DNA from: Pseudoalteromonas phenolica
Lineage (GTDB): Bacteria > Pseudomonadota > Gammaproteobacteria > Enterobacterales > Alteromonadaceae
DNA: 64,000 nt
Direction of reading: 5' to 3'
NCBI RefSeq assembly: GCF_001444405.1
Contig: NZ_CP013187.1
Coordinates: 434,001-498,000 of the forward strand
In this document: positions 42,808-52,501 of the stretch, in pieces
How positions within the stretch are numbered: the first letter of the stretch is position 1
Layout of the letters: each line of letters opens with the position of its first letter
Position numbers and translations under genes: made by a program
The notes under the pieces: model-generated
Databases searched by the model: none
The model's input: only the letters and a program-made list of their open reading frames with translations
What the model was told of the DNA's origin: nothing

Positions 42808-45045
42808 ATGAATGCTCAATCACACCTATTAAGTGGCTCGCAGCAAAAACAAGCCTCAGAACAAGCGCAAGAAATTGACTTAATGGCTTTATTTGGTGCT
42901 TTACTTGACCGTAAGTGGTTCATTATTGCCGTTACAGTCTTATTTATGATAATTGGTGTCGCGGTTGCGGTATTTAGTACTCCGATTTATCAAGCGACAG
43001 CCATGATACAGGTTGAAGAAAAAGGTGGATCAGTCCCTGGTTTTGATGAACTGGGCGGAATGTTTGAAAGTACATCTGCTGCTGTGACTGAGATCGAACT
43101 TTTAAAATCTCGAAGTATACTTGGTGAAGCTGTCGACAGCCTAAAACTAGATATTGTCGCCGAACCAAAACTATTTCCAGTTATTGGTGGCAGAGCATTC
43201 CGCAAATATGCGCCAATTCAAGAGGGTGATTTAGCTGAGCCAAGTTTTGGAGCATCCAGCTACGCATGGGGTGGTGAGAAAATTGAAATATTTAAATTTG
43301 AAGTGCCTAAAAATGCAATTGGTACTAACTTTGTTTTAGTTGCATTAGCTAACAATCGATTTGAATTACTTAATGATAATGGTGAAAGCATTTTAGAAGG
43401 TAAGGTAGGTGAAGATGTGTCAAATGGTGCTTTTTCATTGACATTGAAAACACTAAGCGCTCGTCCAGACACAGAGTTTTTGCTTGTTAAGCGTGACCGT
43501 TTAAATACCATTCTTGATCTGCAAGCTGCCATCGGTGCGAGTGAAAAAGGTAAAGATTCAGGCATTATCAACCTAAGCCTACAAAATGCCAGCGCTGAAT
43601 ATGCTGAGACTGTACTAAACAAAGTCGCTGGTACTTATGTACGTAGAAACGTTGAACGAAACAGTGCAGAAGCGCAAAAATCTTTAGACTTTTTAGAATA
43701 TCAGCTCCCGCAAGTTAAAAAACAATTAGAAGCCGCTGAACAACGCTTTAATGATTACCAGGTTAAACAACAATCAGTTGATATAAGTTTGGAAACAGAG
43801 GGGGTATTAAGGCAGCTCGTTAAACTCGAAACACAAGTGCAAGAGCTTGAACTAAAAAAGCTCGAACTTGGTCGTAAGTTTAAGCAAAGCCACCCAAGCT
43901 ATCAGGCTGCTGTTGAACAAATTGAAGCGGTTGAAAATCAAAAACGCCGTTTAGCAGCAGAAGTACAGGTATTACCAGAAACCCAACAAGAGCTATTGCG
44001 CTTAACCCGTGACGTTGAAGTTAACAACGAGATTTACACTTTGTTGCTAGCTAAAACACAGGAGTTAGATATTGTACGTGCAGGTACAGTTGGTAACGTG
44101 CGTGTAATTGATCTTGCAGAGGTAAATACCTCAAAACCTGTCAAGCCAAGAAAAGCTTTAATAGTTGTAATAGCGACCTTGTTAGGTAGTATGTTAGCAG
44201 TTTCAATTGTGCTTATTCAAAAAGCAATTCATAAAGGGATTGAAGATCCTAGTGAAATTGAAGCTTTAGGTTTACCTGTATATGCTAGTGTGCCTTATTC
44301 AGAATATCAGGTTAAACTAACAGGATTTGCAAAAGCGCGTAAAGGAAAAACTGCCAAAGCAAAATCAATACTTGCCATGGATAACCCAGCAGACCTTTCA
44401 ATTGAAGCGCTGCGGAGCTTGCGCACAAGCCTTCATTTCGCCATGATGGAAGCAAAGAATAATGTAATTGCCATTTCAGGCCCTAGTCCTGGTGTAGGTA
44501 AATCATTTATTTCAGTAAACTTAGCTACTGTACTCGCACAAAGCGACAAAAAAGTGCTTATTATCGACGCTGATATGCGTAAAGGTTATCTGCAAACACA
44601 ATTTGGTATGCAGTGGGATAATGGTCTAAGTGATTATTTGTCTGGAATAATAAATCTAGAGCAAGCTGTTAAGCATAGCCAAGTTGAAGGGTTAGATGTA
44701 ATGACCCGTGGTCAAATACCTCCCAACCCATCTGAGCTTCTAATGCATGAAAACTTCTCAAAATTAGTTGATGAGGTAAGTGTTAAATACGACCTAGTAA
44801 TTATTGATACACCACCGATTTTAGCGGTAACAGACCCTGCAATTGTAAGTACACACGCAGGAAGCACCTTGCTTGTAACACGATTTGGTCAAAACCATGT
44901 TAAAGAGCTGGAGCTTACTCGTAACCGCTTTGAACAAAACGGTATTGATGTAAAAGGTGTTGTGTTTAACGGTGTTGTTAAGAAAGCAAGTAATGCATAT
45001 GGTTACTATGGGTATTACAATTATGAATATAAATCAGATAAGTAA
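42808..45045 (+). CDS. wzc: Polysaccharide co-polymerase and tyrosine autokinase Wzc
   Basis: Inner-membrane PCP-2a protein, 745 residues from the ATG at 42808 (an ATG at 42796 is possible but is abutted by its own Shine-Dalgarno). Two membrane segments (about 40-60 and 455-475) flank a coiled-coil periplasmic domain (Wzz fold). The cytoplasmic BY-kinase has Walker A SGPSPGVGKSFI, Walker A' VLIIDADMRKG and Walker B LVIIDTPPI. The C-terminus is a tyrosine cluster (AYGYYGYYNYEYKSDK, seven Tyr), target of autophosphorylation and of Wzb. Confidence 0.96.
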   Translation: MNAQSHLLSGSQQKQASEQAQEIDLMALFGALLDRKWFIIAVTVLFMIIGVAVAVFSTPIYQATAMIQVEEKGGSVPGFDELGGMFESTSAAVTEIELLKSRSILGEAVDSLKLDIVAEPKLFPVIGGRAFRKYAPIQEGDLAEPSFGASSYAWGGEKIEIFKFEVPKNAIGTNFVLVALANNRFELLNDNGESILEGKVGEDVSNGAFSLTLKTLSARPDTEFLLVKRDRLNTILDLQAAIGASEKGKDSGIINLSLQNASAEYAETVLNKVAGTYVRRNVERNSAEAQKSLDFLEYQLPQVKKQLEAAEQRFNDYQVKQQSVDISLETEGVLRQLVKLETQVQELELKKLELGRKFKQSHPSYQAAVEQIEAVENQKRRLAAEVQVLPETQQELLRLTRDVEVNNEIYTLLLAKTQELDIVRAGTVGNVRVIDLAEVNTSKPVKPRKALIVVIATLLGSMLAVSIVLIQKAIHKGIEDPSEIEALGLPVYASVPYSEYQVKLTGFAKARKGKTAKAKSILAMDNPADLSIEALRSLRTSLHFAMMEAKNNVIAISGPSPGVGKSFISVNLATVLAQSDKKVLIIDADMRKGYLQTQFGMQWDNGLSDYLSGIINLEQAVKHSQVEGLDVMTRGQIPPNPSELLMHENFSKLVDEVSVKYDLVIIDTPPILAVTDPAIVSTHAGSTLLVTRFGQNHVKELELTRNRFEQNGIDVKGVVFNGVVKKASNAYGYYGYYNYEYKSDK

Positions 45046-45942
45046 ATGGACATTGTAGTGAATACAAAAGGTATAGTTTTAGCCGGCGGTAGTGGAACAC
45101 GTTTATACCCATTAACTAAGGTAGTCAGTAAGCAACTGATGCCGATTTACGATAAACCAATGGTGTATTATCCAATAGCAACGTTAATGAACGCAGGTAT
45201 AAAAGATATACTTATCATAACAACACCAATAGAACAATCAAAATTTAAAACTCTCTTAGGTGATGGTCGAGAGTGGGGCATCAGTATTGAATATGTTGCT
45301 CAACCATCACCAGAGGGTTTAGCCCAAGCTTTTTTGCTAGGTGAGGATTTTATTGGTGATGCAAATGTGGCACTGATTCTTGGTGATAACCTTTTTTATG
45401 GTCATGATTTGGTTAAGTCACTTCAAGCAGCAGTAAATCGACCTGTAGGTGGTACTGTGTTTGGTTATCATGTAGCAAACCCAAAAGCATACGGTGTAGT
45501 TGAGTTCGATGATGCCGGCAAAGCAATTTCCATTGAAGAAAAACCAGTAATACCAAAATCAAACTATGCTGTACCTGGATTATACTTTTTTGACAATAAA
45601 GTTGTGGAATACGCGAAAAATGTGAAACCTTCAGCACGAGGTGAATTAGAAATTACCGATGTTATTGAACAGTATCTTGAAGCTGGCACGCTGAATGTTG
45701 AAATTATGGGACGTGGTACAGCGTGGTTAGATACAGGTACGCATGACAGTTTATTACAAGCTGCGCAATTCATTGAGACAATAGAAAAGCGCCAAGGTTT
45801 AAAAGTTAATTGTCCAGAAGAAGTTGCTTACCGAATGGGTTATATAACAGAGCAACAGCTTCGAGATATAGCGCAACCATTAAGAAAAAGTGGCTATGGT
45901 GAATACCTACTTGGTTTGCTGGAACAGAAGGTGTTTTCATGA
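45046..45942 (+). CDS. rfbA: Glucose-1-phosphate thymidylyltransferase
   Basis: RmlA: makes dTDP-glucose from dTTP and glucose 1-phosphate. 298 residues. The nucleotide-binding signature LAGGSGTRLYPLT and SKQLMPIYDKPMVYYP near the N-terminus, GDNLFYG and the EEKP motif are intact. The ATG directly abuts the wzc stop; a GTG at 45058 is an alternative start closer to known N-termini. Overlaps rfbC by four bases. Confidence 0.96.
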   Translation: MDIVVNTKGIVLAGGSGTRLYPLTKVVSKQLMPIYDKPMVYYPIATLMNAGIKDILIITTPIEQSKFKTLLGDGREWGISIEYVAQPSPEGLAQAFLLGEDFIGDANVALILGDNLFYGHDLVKSLQAAVNRPVGGTVFGYHVANPKAYGVVEFDDAGKAISIEEKPVIPKSNYAVPGLYFFDNKVVEYAKNVKPSARGELEITDVIEQYLEAGTLNVEIMGRGTAWLDTGTHDSLLQAAQFIETIEKRQGLKVNCPEEVAYRMGYITEQQLRDIAQPLRKSGYGEYLLGLLEQKVFS

Positions 45943-46484
45943 ATATAATTGAGACAGCCATCCCAGATGTAAAGATTCTTGAGCCAAAAGTATTTGGCGA
46001 TGACAGAGGCTTTTTCATGGAAACCTTCAGAGAAGAGTGGTTTAGAGGAAATGTTGCTGACGTTACATTTGTACAAGATAATCACAGTAAATCTTCACAA
46101 GGTATTTTACGTGGTCTGCATTATCAAACTGAACAAACCCAAGGTAAGTTAGTTCGAGTCACGCAAGGTGAAGTTTACGATGTCGCTGTTGATATGAGAA
46201 AAGATAGCCCAACGTTTGGTAAGCATGTTGGCGTGTTATTAAGTGCTGAAAACAAGCGCCAATTATGGGTACCAGAAGGGTTTGCCCATGGTTTTTACGT
46301 CACAACCGAGTCAGCAGAATTTGTATACAAATGTACAAATTACTATGCGCCGCAGTTCGAACAGAGTGTGTTGTGGAACGACCCAGCGTTAGATATTCAA
46401 TGGCCTTTAGTAAATGGTCAATCTCCGCTTTTATCTGAAAAAGACAAAGCAGGCCTTTTGTTAGTTGATGCACCAGTATTTTAA
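45939..46484 (+). CDS. rfbC: dTDP-4-dehydrorhamnose 3,5-epimerase
   Basis: RmlC cupin, 181 residues. The catalytic His is in LRGLHYQTEQTQGKLVRV, and the FVPEGFAHGF-like motif reads WVPEGFAHGFYV. Third step of dTDP-L-rhamnose synthesis: inverts C3 and C5 of the 4-keto-6-deoxy sugar. ATGA overlap with rfbA. Confidence 0.95.
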   Translation: MNIIETAIPDVKILEPKVFGDDRGFFMETFREEWFRGNVADVTFVQDNHSKSSQGILRGLHYQTEQTQGKLVRVTQGEVYDVAVDMRKDSPTFGKHVGVLLSAENKRQLWVPEGFAHGFYVTTESAEFVYKCTNYYAPQFEQSVLWNDPALDIQWPLVNGQSPLLSEKDKAGLLLVDAPVF

Positions 46485-46500
46485 GGGAAGAGAAGTAATA

Positions 46501-47565
46501 ATGAGTAAAACAATTTTTGTCACAGGTGGTGCAGGTTTCATTGGCTCAGCACTGGTACGTTACTTAATTAACGAAACAGCCCACACAGTGATTAATTTTG
46601 ATAAATTAACTTACGCAGGAAACTTAGAGTCGCTGCGCTCGATTGAAGATAATGAACGCTATCACTTTATCCAAGGTGATATCTGTGACAGAGCAAAAGT
46701 ATCAGCTGTTTTCAATCAATATCAGCCAGATTTTATCATGCACCTTGCTGCTGAAAGCCATGTAGACCGCTCAATTGATGGCCCTGGTGAGTTTATTCAA
46801 ACAAATGTAGTAGGCACCTATGAATTGCTTGAAGCGGCTCGTAGTTACTACAATGATTTAGCTGATGACAAAAAAGCAAGCTTCCGCTTCCACCATATTT
46901 CAACAGATGAAGTGTATGGTGATTTAGGTGAAACAGGCTTATTCACAGAAGAAACTTCTTATGAGCCAAGCTCACCTTACTCAGCCTCCAAAGCAGCGTC
47001 TGATCACTTAGTCAGAGCATGGCACCGTACTTATGATTTGCCAGTTGTTTTAACTAACTGCTCAAATAATTATGGTCCATACCATTTCCCTGAAAAACTT
47101 ATTCCACTAATAATCCTTAATGCTTTAGAAGGTAAGCAATTACCAGTTTATGGTGACGGTAAGCAAGTCAGAGACTGGTTATTTGTTGAAGACCATGCAC
47201 GAGCGCTTTATAAAGTGGTCTCAGAAGGCAAACTAGGTGAAACGTATAATATTGGCGGCTTTAATGAAAAGCAGAATATTGAAGTTGTCACCACGATTTG
47301 TAACCACTTAAATCATTTAATCGAAGATAAGCCTGCGAATTTATCAGACTTCAATGACTTAGTTACTTTTGTTGCAGACAGACCCGGTCATGATGTTCGC
47401 TATGCGATAGATGCGACGAAAATAAATAAAGTGCTAGGTTGGCACCCAGAAGAGACGTTTGAAACGGGTATTTTAAAAACCATTCAATGGTATTTAGATA
47501 ACCAAGAGTGGTGTAAAAATGTTCAAGATGGTTCTTATAAAAGAGAAAGGTTAGGCCATTTTTAA
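46501..47565 (+). CDS. rfbB: dTDP-glucose 4,6-dehydratase
   Basis: RmlB, an extended SDR of 354 residues converting dTDP-glucose to dTDP-4-keto-6-deoxyglucose. FVTGGAGFIGSALVRY binds NAD; the catalytic ST-DEVYGDLGE and YSASKAASD (YxxxK) motifs are present. The ATG at 46501 with AGGGAAGAGA upstream is chosen; the frame opens at 46465 inside rfbC. No rfbD (the reductase finishing L-rhamnose) follows. Confidence 0.95.
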   Translation: MSKTIFVTGGAGFIGSALVRYLINETAHTVINFDKLTYAGNLESLRSIEDNERYHFIQGDICDRAKVSAVFNQYQPDFIMHLAAESHVDRSIDGPGEFIQTNVVGTYELLEAARSYYNDLADDKKASFRFHHISTDEVYGDLGETGLFTEETSYEPSSPYSASKAASDHLVRAWHRTYDLPVVLTNCSNNYGPYHFPEKLIPLIILNALEGKQLPVYGDGKQVRDWLFVEDHARALYKVVSEGKLGETYNIGGFNEKQNIEVVTTICNHLNHLIEDKPANLSDFNDLVTFVADRPGHDVRYAIDATKINKVLGWHPEETFETGILKTIQWYLDNQEWCKNVQDGSYKRERLGHF

Positions 47566-47597
47566 TTGTATTTATTCGATCTATTAAGCTTAATTGA

Positions 47598-49115
47598 ATG
47601 AAAAAAAATGAAAGGAAGTTAGGTGTTGTACTAACTTACGCCAATATTTTCTTAAATACTGCTGTAGTTTTACTGTTTACACCAATATTAATTAATTATT
47701 TAGGAAATAGTGGTTTTGGTTTATATTCATTAGCTCTTACTATATTAACTTATATTGCTCTTCTAGACTTTGGTTTTGGAAATTCAATTATTGTATTTAC
47801 ATCAAAGTATAGAGCCTCAAAGGAGAGTGAGCGTCAAAAGAGTTTATATGCCTCTATTTTAGTCGCTTATATAGCTCTAAGTGTATTTGCGTCGTTTGCG
47901 TTGTATGTTTTTTACATTAATATTGAGAGTAATTTTTCATCAGGGATGAGTGAGAATGAAATAGAGCTTTTCAAAATTATATTTATAATAATATCGTTTA
48001 ATATAATTTTTTCTATACCCCTAAATCTATATAAGTCTATATTAACGGCATATGAGAGATTTGGTTTTATAAAGTTAGCAAGCTTAACAAGAACGCTTTT
48101 AACACCTTTGTTATTGTGCATATCAATTGCTTTTAATATTGATGTTGTAGGAATTGTCTTAATAATAAGCGTTGTTAATTTTTTAGTGCTTTTTTCGCAT
48201 TTTTTATATTATTACTCCCATATCCAATTTTCTTTCAGTATTTTTGACTTTAAACTGAATGAGTTGAAAAAATCAGTTAGATATTCATTTTTTATTTTTC
48301 TAGCTTTGATCGTAGATCAAGTAAATTGGAATTTTGGACAGTTTCTTTTAGGCGCTTATGTTGGTAGTGAAAGTGTCGCAATTTATGCTGTTGCTATATT
48401 GATAAATATGACATTTTTGCTTCTTTCTTCAGCTGTAAGCAATGTCCTACTTCCTAAAATTACCAAAATGGTTGAGTTAGGTGCTTGTAACGACGAGTTA
48501 ACAGGTGAAATGATAAAAGTAGGTAGGCTTCAAGCATATATTATATTTTCAGTATTATTTGGTTTTTTACTATTAGGTAAAGATTTTATTTATTTGTGGG
48601 CAGGCAGAGATTATACTGATGCATACTACCTAACATTAATGCTAATGTTGCCTTTGTGTATTCCTCTAGTTCAAAATTTGGGTTTAAGTATTTTACAGGC
48701 AAGAAACAAGTTCGCTTTCAGAGCTATTTCCTCTTTTTTTGTATCAGTTCTAACGGTCTGTTTCAGTATATTACTTACTAAAAAATTCAGTTACTGGGGG
48801 TTGGCAAGTGCTATATCAATAGCCTTTTTTGTTTTGAATGGATTAGTTATGAATATCTATTACCACTTTTTTGGAATTAAAGTGGCAAGTTTTTGGTATG
48901 AAATTTTCAAAATCATAGGGGTAATTGCTATTTCATGTGTACCTGTGTTTATCATCAAAAGTTACTTTCAAGTGGAAAGCTTATTTCACTTTATTTTACT
49001 CATTATCATAATGATATTAATAATTTTAGTATTTTCTTATAAGTTTGCATTTAATATATATGAAAAGAAATTGTTTTTAAAAGGGATAAACCTGTTAAAG
49101 CCCCATTTATCTTAA
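47598..49115 (+). CDS. wzx: Wzx-type polysaccharide flippase (system 2)
   Basis: 505 residues with about fourteen membrane segments, PST-family flippase. The N-terminus (GVVLTYANIFLNTAVVLLFT, YLGNSGFGLYSLALTI) is typical of Wzx proteins moving undecaprenyl-linked repeat units. Strongly AT-rich compared with the preceding rfb genes, so the serotype-specific part of system 2 begins here. Confidence 0.88.
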   Translation: MKKNERKLGVVLTYANIFLNTAVVLLFTPILINYLGNSGFGLYSLALTILTYIALLDFGFGNSIIVFTSKYRASKESERQKSLYASILVAYIALSVFASFALYVFYINIESNFSSGMSENEIELFKIIFIIISFNIIFSIPLNLYKSILTAYERFGFIKLASLTRTLLTPLLLCISIAFNIDVVGIVLIISVVNFLVLFSHFLYYYSHIQFSFSIFDFKLNELKKSVRYSFFIFLALIVDQVNWNFGQFLLGAYVGSESVAIYAVAILINMTFLLLSSAVSNVLLPKITKMVELGACNDELTGEMIKVGRLQAYIIFSVLFGFLLLGKDFIYLWAGRDYTDAYYLTLMLMLPLCIPLVQNLGLSILQARNKFAFRAISSFFVSVLTVCFSILLTKKFSYWGLASAISIAFFVLNGLVMNIYYHFFGIKVASFWYEIFKIIGVIAISCVPVFIIKSYFQVESLFHFILLIIIMILIILVFSYKFAFNIYEKKLFLKGINLLKPHLS

Positions 49116-49152
49116 ATGTCCATTTAACTTAAAGATTCATTCAGTGATAGTT

Positions 49153-50579
49153 ATGAAAAAAAACAAATTTGAAGAAATAAAAGTCTATAGCGAAGGCAGT
49201 GGAGTTGTAACCCTTATAGAGCCCAATCTATCTGTAGGACTAAATAAGTTTGGACTTTACGAAGAAAGTATTGCCAATGATGAGACCTTTAACTTAAATG
49301 ATAAAGTTGAGTCTCTATTAACATTTACAAATATAAACTGTAACGAAAAATCAATTGCGGAAGAATTATTCAACTCAGATGTGTCATCTAGCTATGACGA
49401 AAGAATTGGTTACTACAGGTCCCTGTATGTTGGACATGTCGCAGAAGGTGAATACAGGAAAAATGCAAGTTCTGGCGGTGTTGGAACTTGGATTTTAAAA
49501 GAGCTATTAGAGAGTGGTGAAGTAGATGGTGTAATTCACGTAAAAGAAAACCCTGATAAAAATTCAGCAATTTTATTTAAATATCAAATTTCTAGTAGTA
49601 TTGATGAAGTTCTTGCAGGGGCGAAGACTAAGTACTATCCAGTGGAGCTTTCGGAAGTATTGAGGCTTGTTAAAGAGGAAAATGGGCGATTTGCAGTTGT
49701 TGGCATTCCTAGTTTTATAAAAGCAATACGGCTTTTATGTAAACAAGACAAAATATTTTCTGAAAGAATAGCTTTTACAATAGGCTTAATTTGTGGTCAT
49801 CAGAAAAGTTCAAAATTTGCAGATTTTATGGCTTGGCAGGTTGGTATTAAACCGGGTGACTTAAAGTCGATAGATTTTAGGCATAAGCTAGATAATTCAC
49901 CTGCGGATAAGTATGCAATAAGAATGGTAGGCTTTGTTGACGGTGAATTAAAAACAATTATTAAACCTAAAGATGATTTATTAGGCCAAAACTGGGGCTT
50001 AGGTTATTTTAAACCTGTTGCTTCTGATTATACCGATGATGTTTTTAATGAAACTGCAGATCTTGTTATTGGTGATGCTTGGTTGCGTGAATACGCAGAT
50101 GATCCACTTGGTAATAATGTTGTAATAGTAAGAAATGACACAATAGATAAACTTATTACTAATGCAATTTTAAAGAGCAAGCTGCATTTTAAAAAAAGTG
50201 ATGTTGAAGAAGTGTTTTCTTCACAGGCAGCGCATTATAGGCATACTTATAATGAATTACCTTACATACTTATAATGAATTACCTTATAGGCTATTTAAA
50301 CTTAAGAAGAAAAATCATTTTTTACCTGCTTTGAGAGTCAAGCCTTCTAATGAAATTGGCTACACACGCTCATTGGTTCAAGATATGCGTCAAATTATTT
50401 CAAAGCGCTCTCATGAATATTTTTTAGAAGCAGTGAAAAGAGATGACCTTGAATATTTTACTAGAAAAATGTCCAGGTTAGATAGGCTTTATAATATAGT
50501 CTACATTATGATGGCTGTAAAAAATAAAGGCTTTATAGGATTACTAAAACTATTAATAGGTAGAGTAACAAAACGATGA
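49153..50579 (+). pseudogene. F420H2-dehydrogenase-beta-like protein, frameshifted by a 23-bp tandem duplication
   Basis: The first frame runs 49153-50334 and ends prematurely in FYLL; the remainder is in another frame, visible as an open stretch from 50265 to the stop at 50579. An exact 23-base tandem repeat at 50242-50287 causes the shift. Removing one copy gives a continuous protein (467 residues from the ATG at 49153; 470 from the GTG at 49144) reading HTYNELPYRLFKLKKK across the junction. The protein resembles the FrhB_FdhB C-terminal family of polysaccharide clusters (ASSGGVGTWILKELLESGEV, GAKTKYYPVELSEVL, GIPSFIKAIRLL, ADLVIGDAWLREYADDPLG). The N-terminal Fe-S cysteines of true F420 enzymes are absent. 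Its neighbour is a pyruvyltransferase-family gene, a common pairing. It may be inactive now or phase-variable. Confidence 0.85.
50242..50287 (+). repeat. Exact 23-bp tandem duplication inside a coding sequence
   Basis: Copies at 50242-50264 and 50265-50287 are identical (each starts CATACTTATA and ends ACCTTA). 23 is not a multiple of three, so the extra copy shifts the frame; flanking bases do not extend the match. Confidence 0.97.
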
Positions 50580-51643
50580 AAGTTGCAGTACTAACATTTC
50601 CACTAATTAATAATTATGGTGGGATAATTCAAGCTTACGCGTTAATGAACTTACTTAAAGAAGAAGGTCATGAGCCAGTTTTGCTTAATCTACAAAACGA
50701 AAAGTTCTATAAGTCGTATACTAAGTACATAATAAAGAAGTATTTACTTTCTTTTCTAGGTAGATTTAAAAATGTAACACTACTTAGAAAGTCGGCAATA
50801 CTAAAAGAATTCATTGATAAGGAGATCACGCCTAAAACAATAGCTGTCTATAATGCTTCAGAATTAAAAAAGCTTTTCAAAAATGATGAGTTCGATGCAT
50901 GCATAGTTGGCAGCGATCAGGTCTTTGCAAAGTTAGGATACCCTAATTTTGAAAATATGTTCAGTTTAGGCTTTGTCAATGACAGTGTAATAAAATTATC
51001 ATATGCTGCTTCGTTTGGAAAAGGCTCTTTTTCAGGCGAAATTGATAAGATAAACTTTCATAAACAAAACTTAATGCGTTTTAAGGCCGTTTCTGTAAGA
51101 GAAGACAGTGCGGTAAGTGTTTGTTCTGAGCTGTTTGATATTAAAGCACAGCATTTAATTGATCCTACACTAGCCATAAACAAAAATTATTACATTGAAA
51201 TGATTGAAAAGTCAGACTACGAACCAAGAAATCTGGGATTATTTTCTTACGTTTTAGATGTTAGCTTAGAGAAACAAGAAGCTATTTCTAAATTAGCAGA
51301 GACAAAAAAGTTGAATATCCAATCTATTTCTGATGGTAACTTGAATGGTAAAACTATAAGTATGTATGAATGGCTTGGCAATATTAAAAATGCTGAGTTT
51401 GTTGTTACGGATTCATTTCATGGCTGTGTTTTCTGTATCATTTTCAATACTCCTTTTGCATGTATTCTGAACGAAGAAAGGGGGAAAGATCGTTTTACTT
51501 CATTACTTAAACAATTCGGCTTAGAAAGTCGATTACTTAATTCACAGTTTATTGACACAGATATAGATTGGGAATCAGTAAATAAAAAAATTAACAAACT
51601 TCAGGATGAAGCAAAAAGATTCTTGAGTTTTAATTTATCGTAA
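50576..51643 (+). CDS. Polysaccharide pyruvyl transferase family protein
   Basis: 355 residues of the PS_pyruv_trans (WcaK/CsaB-like) family, which adds ketal pyruvate from phosphoenolpyruvate to sugars of surface polymers. FPLINNYGGIIQAYALMNLL begins the N-terminal domain; CIVGSDQVFAKLGYPN, SYAASFGKGSF, VREDSAV, DPTLAI and TDSFHGCVFCIIFNTPF are typical motifs. Overlaps by ATGA the end of the frameshifted gene before it, so in the intact frame the two would be translationally coupled; the frameshift could therefore lower its translation. Confidence 0.9.
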   Translation: MKVAVLTFPLINNYGGIIQAYALMNLLKEEGHEPVLLNLQNEKFYKSYTKYIIKKYLLSFLGRFKNVTLLRKSAILKEFIDKEITPKTIAVYNASELKKLFKNDEFDACIVGSDQVFAKLGYPNFENMFSLGFVNDSVIKLSYAASFGKGSFSGEIDKINFHKQNLMRFKAVSVREDSAVSVCSELFDIKAQHLIDPTLAINKNYYIEMIEKSDYEPRNLGLFSYVLDVSLEKQEAISKLAETKKLNIQSISDGNLNGKTISMYEWLGNIKNAEFVVTDSFHGCVFCIIFNTPFACILNEERGKDRFTSLLKQFGLESRLLNSQFIDTDIDWESVNKKINKLQDEAKRFLSFNLS

Positions 51644-51671
51644 GTTCTAGTATCAATATGAGGTTTTAGTT

Positions 51672-52481
51672 TTGAACATCACAGTTATCGGATCAAGTGG
51701 TTTCATTGGAAAAGAGTTCTGTAAACAAGCAGTTGAACTAGGTTATAACGTTTATTCTCCTGTACGAGGGGATGAAAAGCTCTTTGAACGTGATTTAGGT
51801 AACGTTATTTATGCTGCGGGCTATGGAAATTGTGGTGAAAATTATTTGAATGTTTTAGATGCAAATTGTACATTTCTAAGCCGTTTATTGGCGGAGGCGT
51901 CATTTGAATCTATAACTTATTTATCATCAACGCGAGTTTTTCTTGATGGTTCAACTACTCATGAAGCGGCAAGTCTGGTTTCTAGCTTTCATGATAAAAG
52001 GCGTCTTTTTAATCTTACAAAATTAGTTGCAGAAGAGCTTCTATTACTTAATAGCAAACGTTCATTAATTATAAGGCCAAGTAATGTATATGGGTTAGCT
52101 TTAGACAGTGAGCTTTTTTTACCATCGATCATTCGTGATGCTTTGAACAAGCAAGTTGTTGATATGTATGTTACTCCTAATTACTCAAAAGACTATATAT
52201 TCGTGGGTGATTTAGTTCAAACAACATTGCAATTAATGAAAAGAGAGGAGTCTGGTATATATAATATAGCTTCTGGTGAAAATACAAGTGCTTTAGAAAT
52301 TGCAGGTGTTCTAAAAAATACAACTAATTGTAGTATTAACTGGCATGTCAAAGAGGATATTGATTTCTTCGAAGCAATAGATGTTTCTAAAATTTCTGAG
52401 GTTATTGATTTTAAACCAAGAAATGTACTGAATGACTTAAAGAGTATGGTTCATGAATACTCTCAAGTTATAAATAATTAG
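51672..52481 (+). CDS. NAD-dependent epimerase/dehydratase with altered active site
   Basis: 269 residues of the extended SDR fold from a TTG start preceded by GAGG. The nucleotide-binding loop VIGSSGFIGKEF is intact, and YLSSTRVF holds the Ser/Thr. The usual YxxxK reads FNLTK (Phe in place of catalytic Tyr, TTT codon). C-terminal NVYGL and SKDYIFVGDLV motifs are present. Position after rfbACB makes it a candidate for the missing keto-sugar reductase, but the Phe argues for an unusual or lost activity. Confidence 0.8.
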   Translation: MNITVIGSSGFIGKEFCKQAVELGYNVYSPVRGDEKLFERDLGNVIYAAGYGNCGENYLNVLDANCTFLSRLLAEASFESITYLSSTRVFLDGSTTHEAASLVSSFHDKRRLFNLTKLVAEELLLLNSKRSLIIRPSNVYGLALDSELFLPSIIRDALNKQVVDMYVTPNYSKDYIFVGDLVQTTLQLMKREESGIYNIASGENTSALEIAGVLKNTTNCSINWHVKEDIDFFEAIDVSKISEVIDFKPRNVLNDLKSMVHEYSQVINN

Positions 52482-52501
52482 GTTATGTTGAAGGCTTTGT
52501 T

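Noticed and set aside
45085..45092. GGCGGTAG, the core of the ops element recognised by RfaH
   Set aside because: It encodes the conserved glycine-rich loop of RfbA inside the coding sequence and lacks the downstream ops bases; position within an operon also does not fit.
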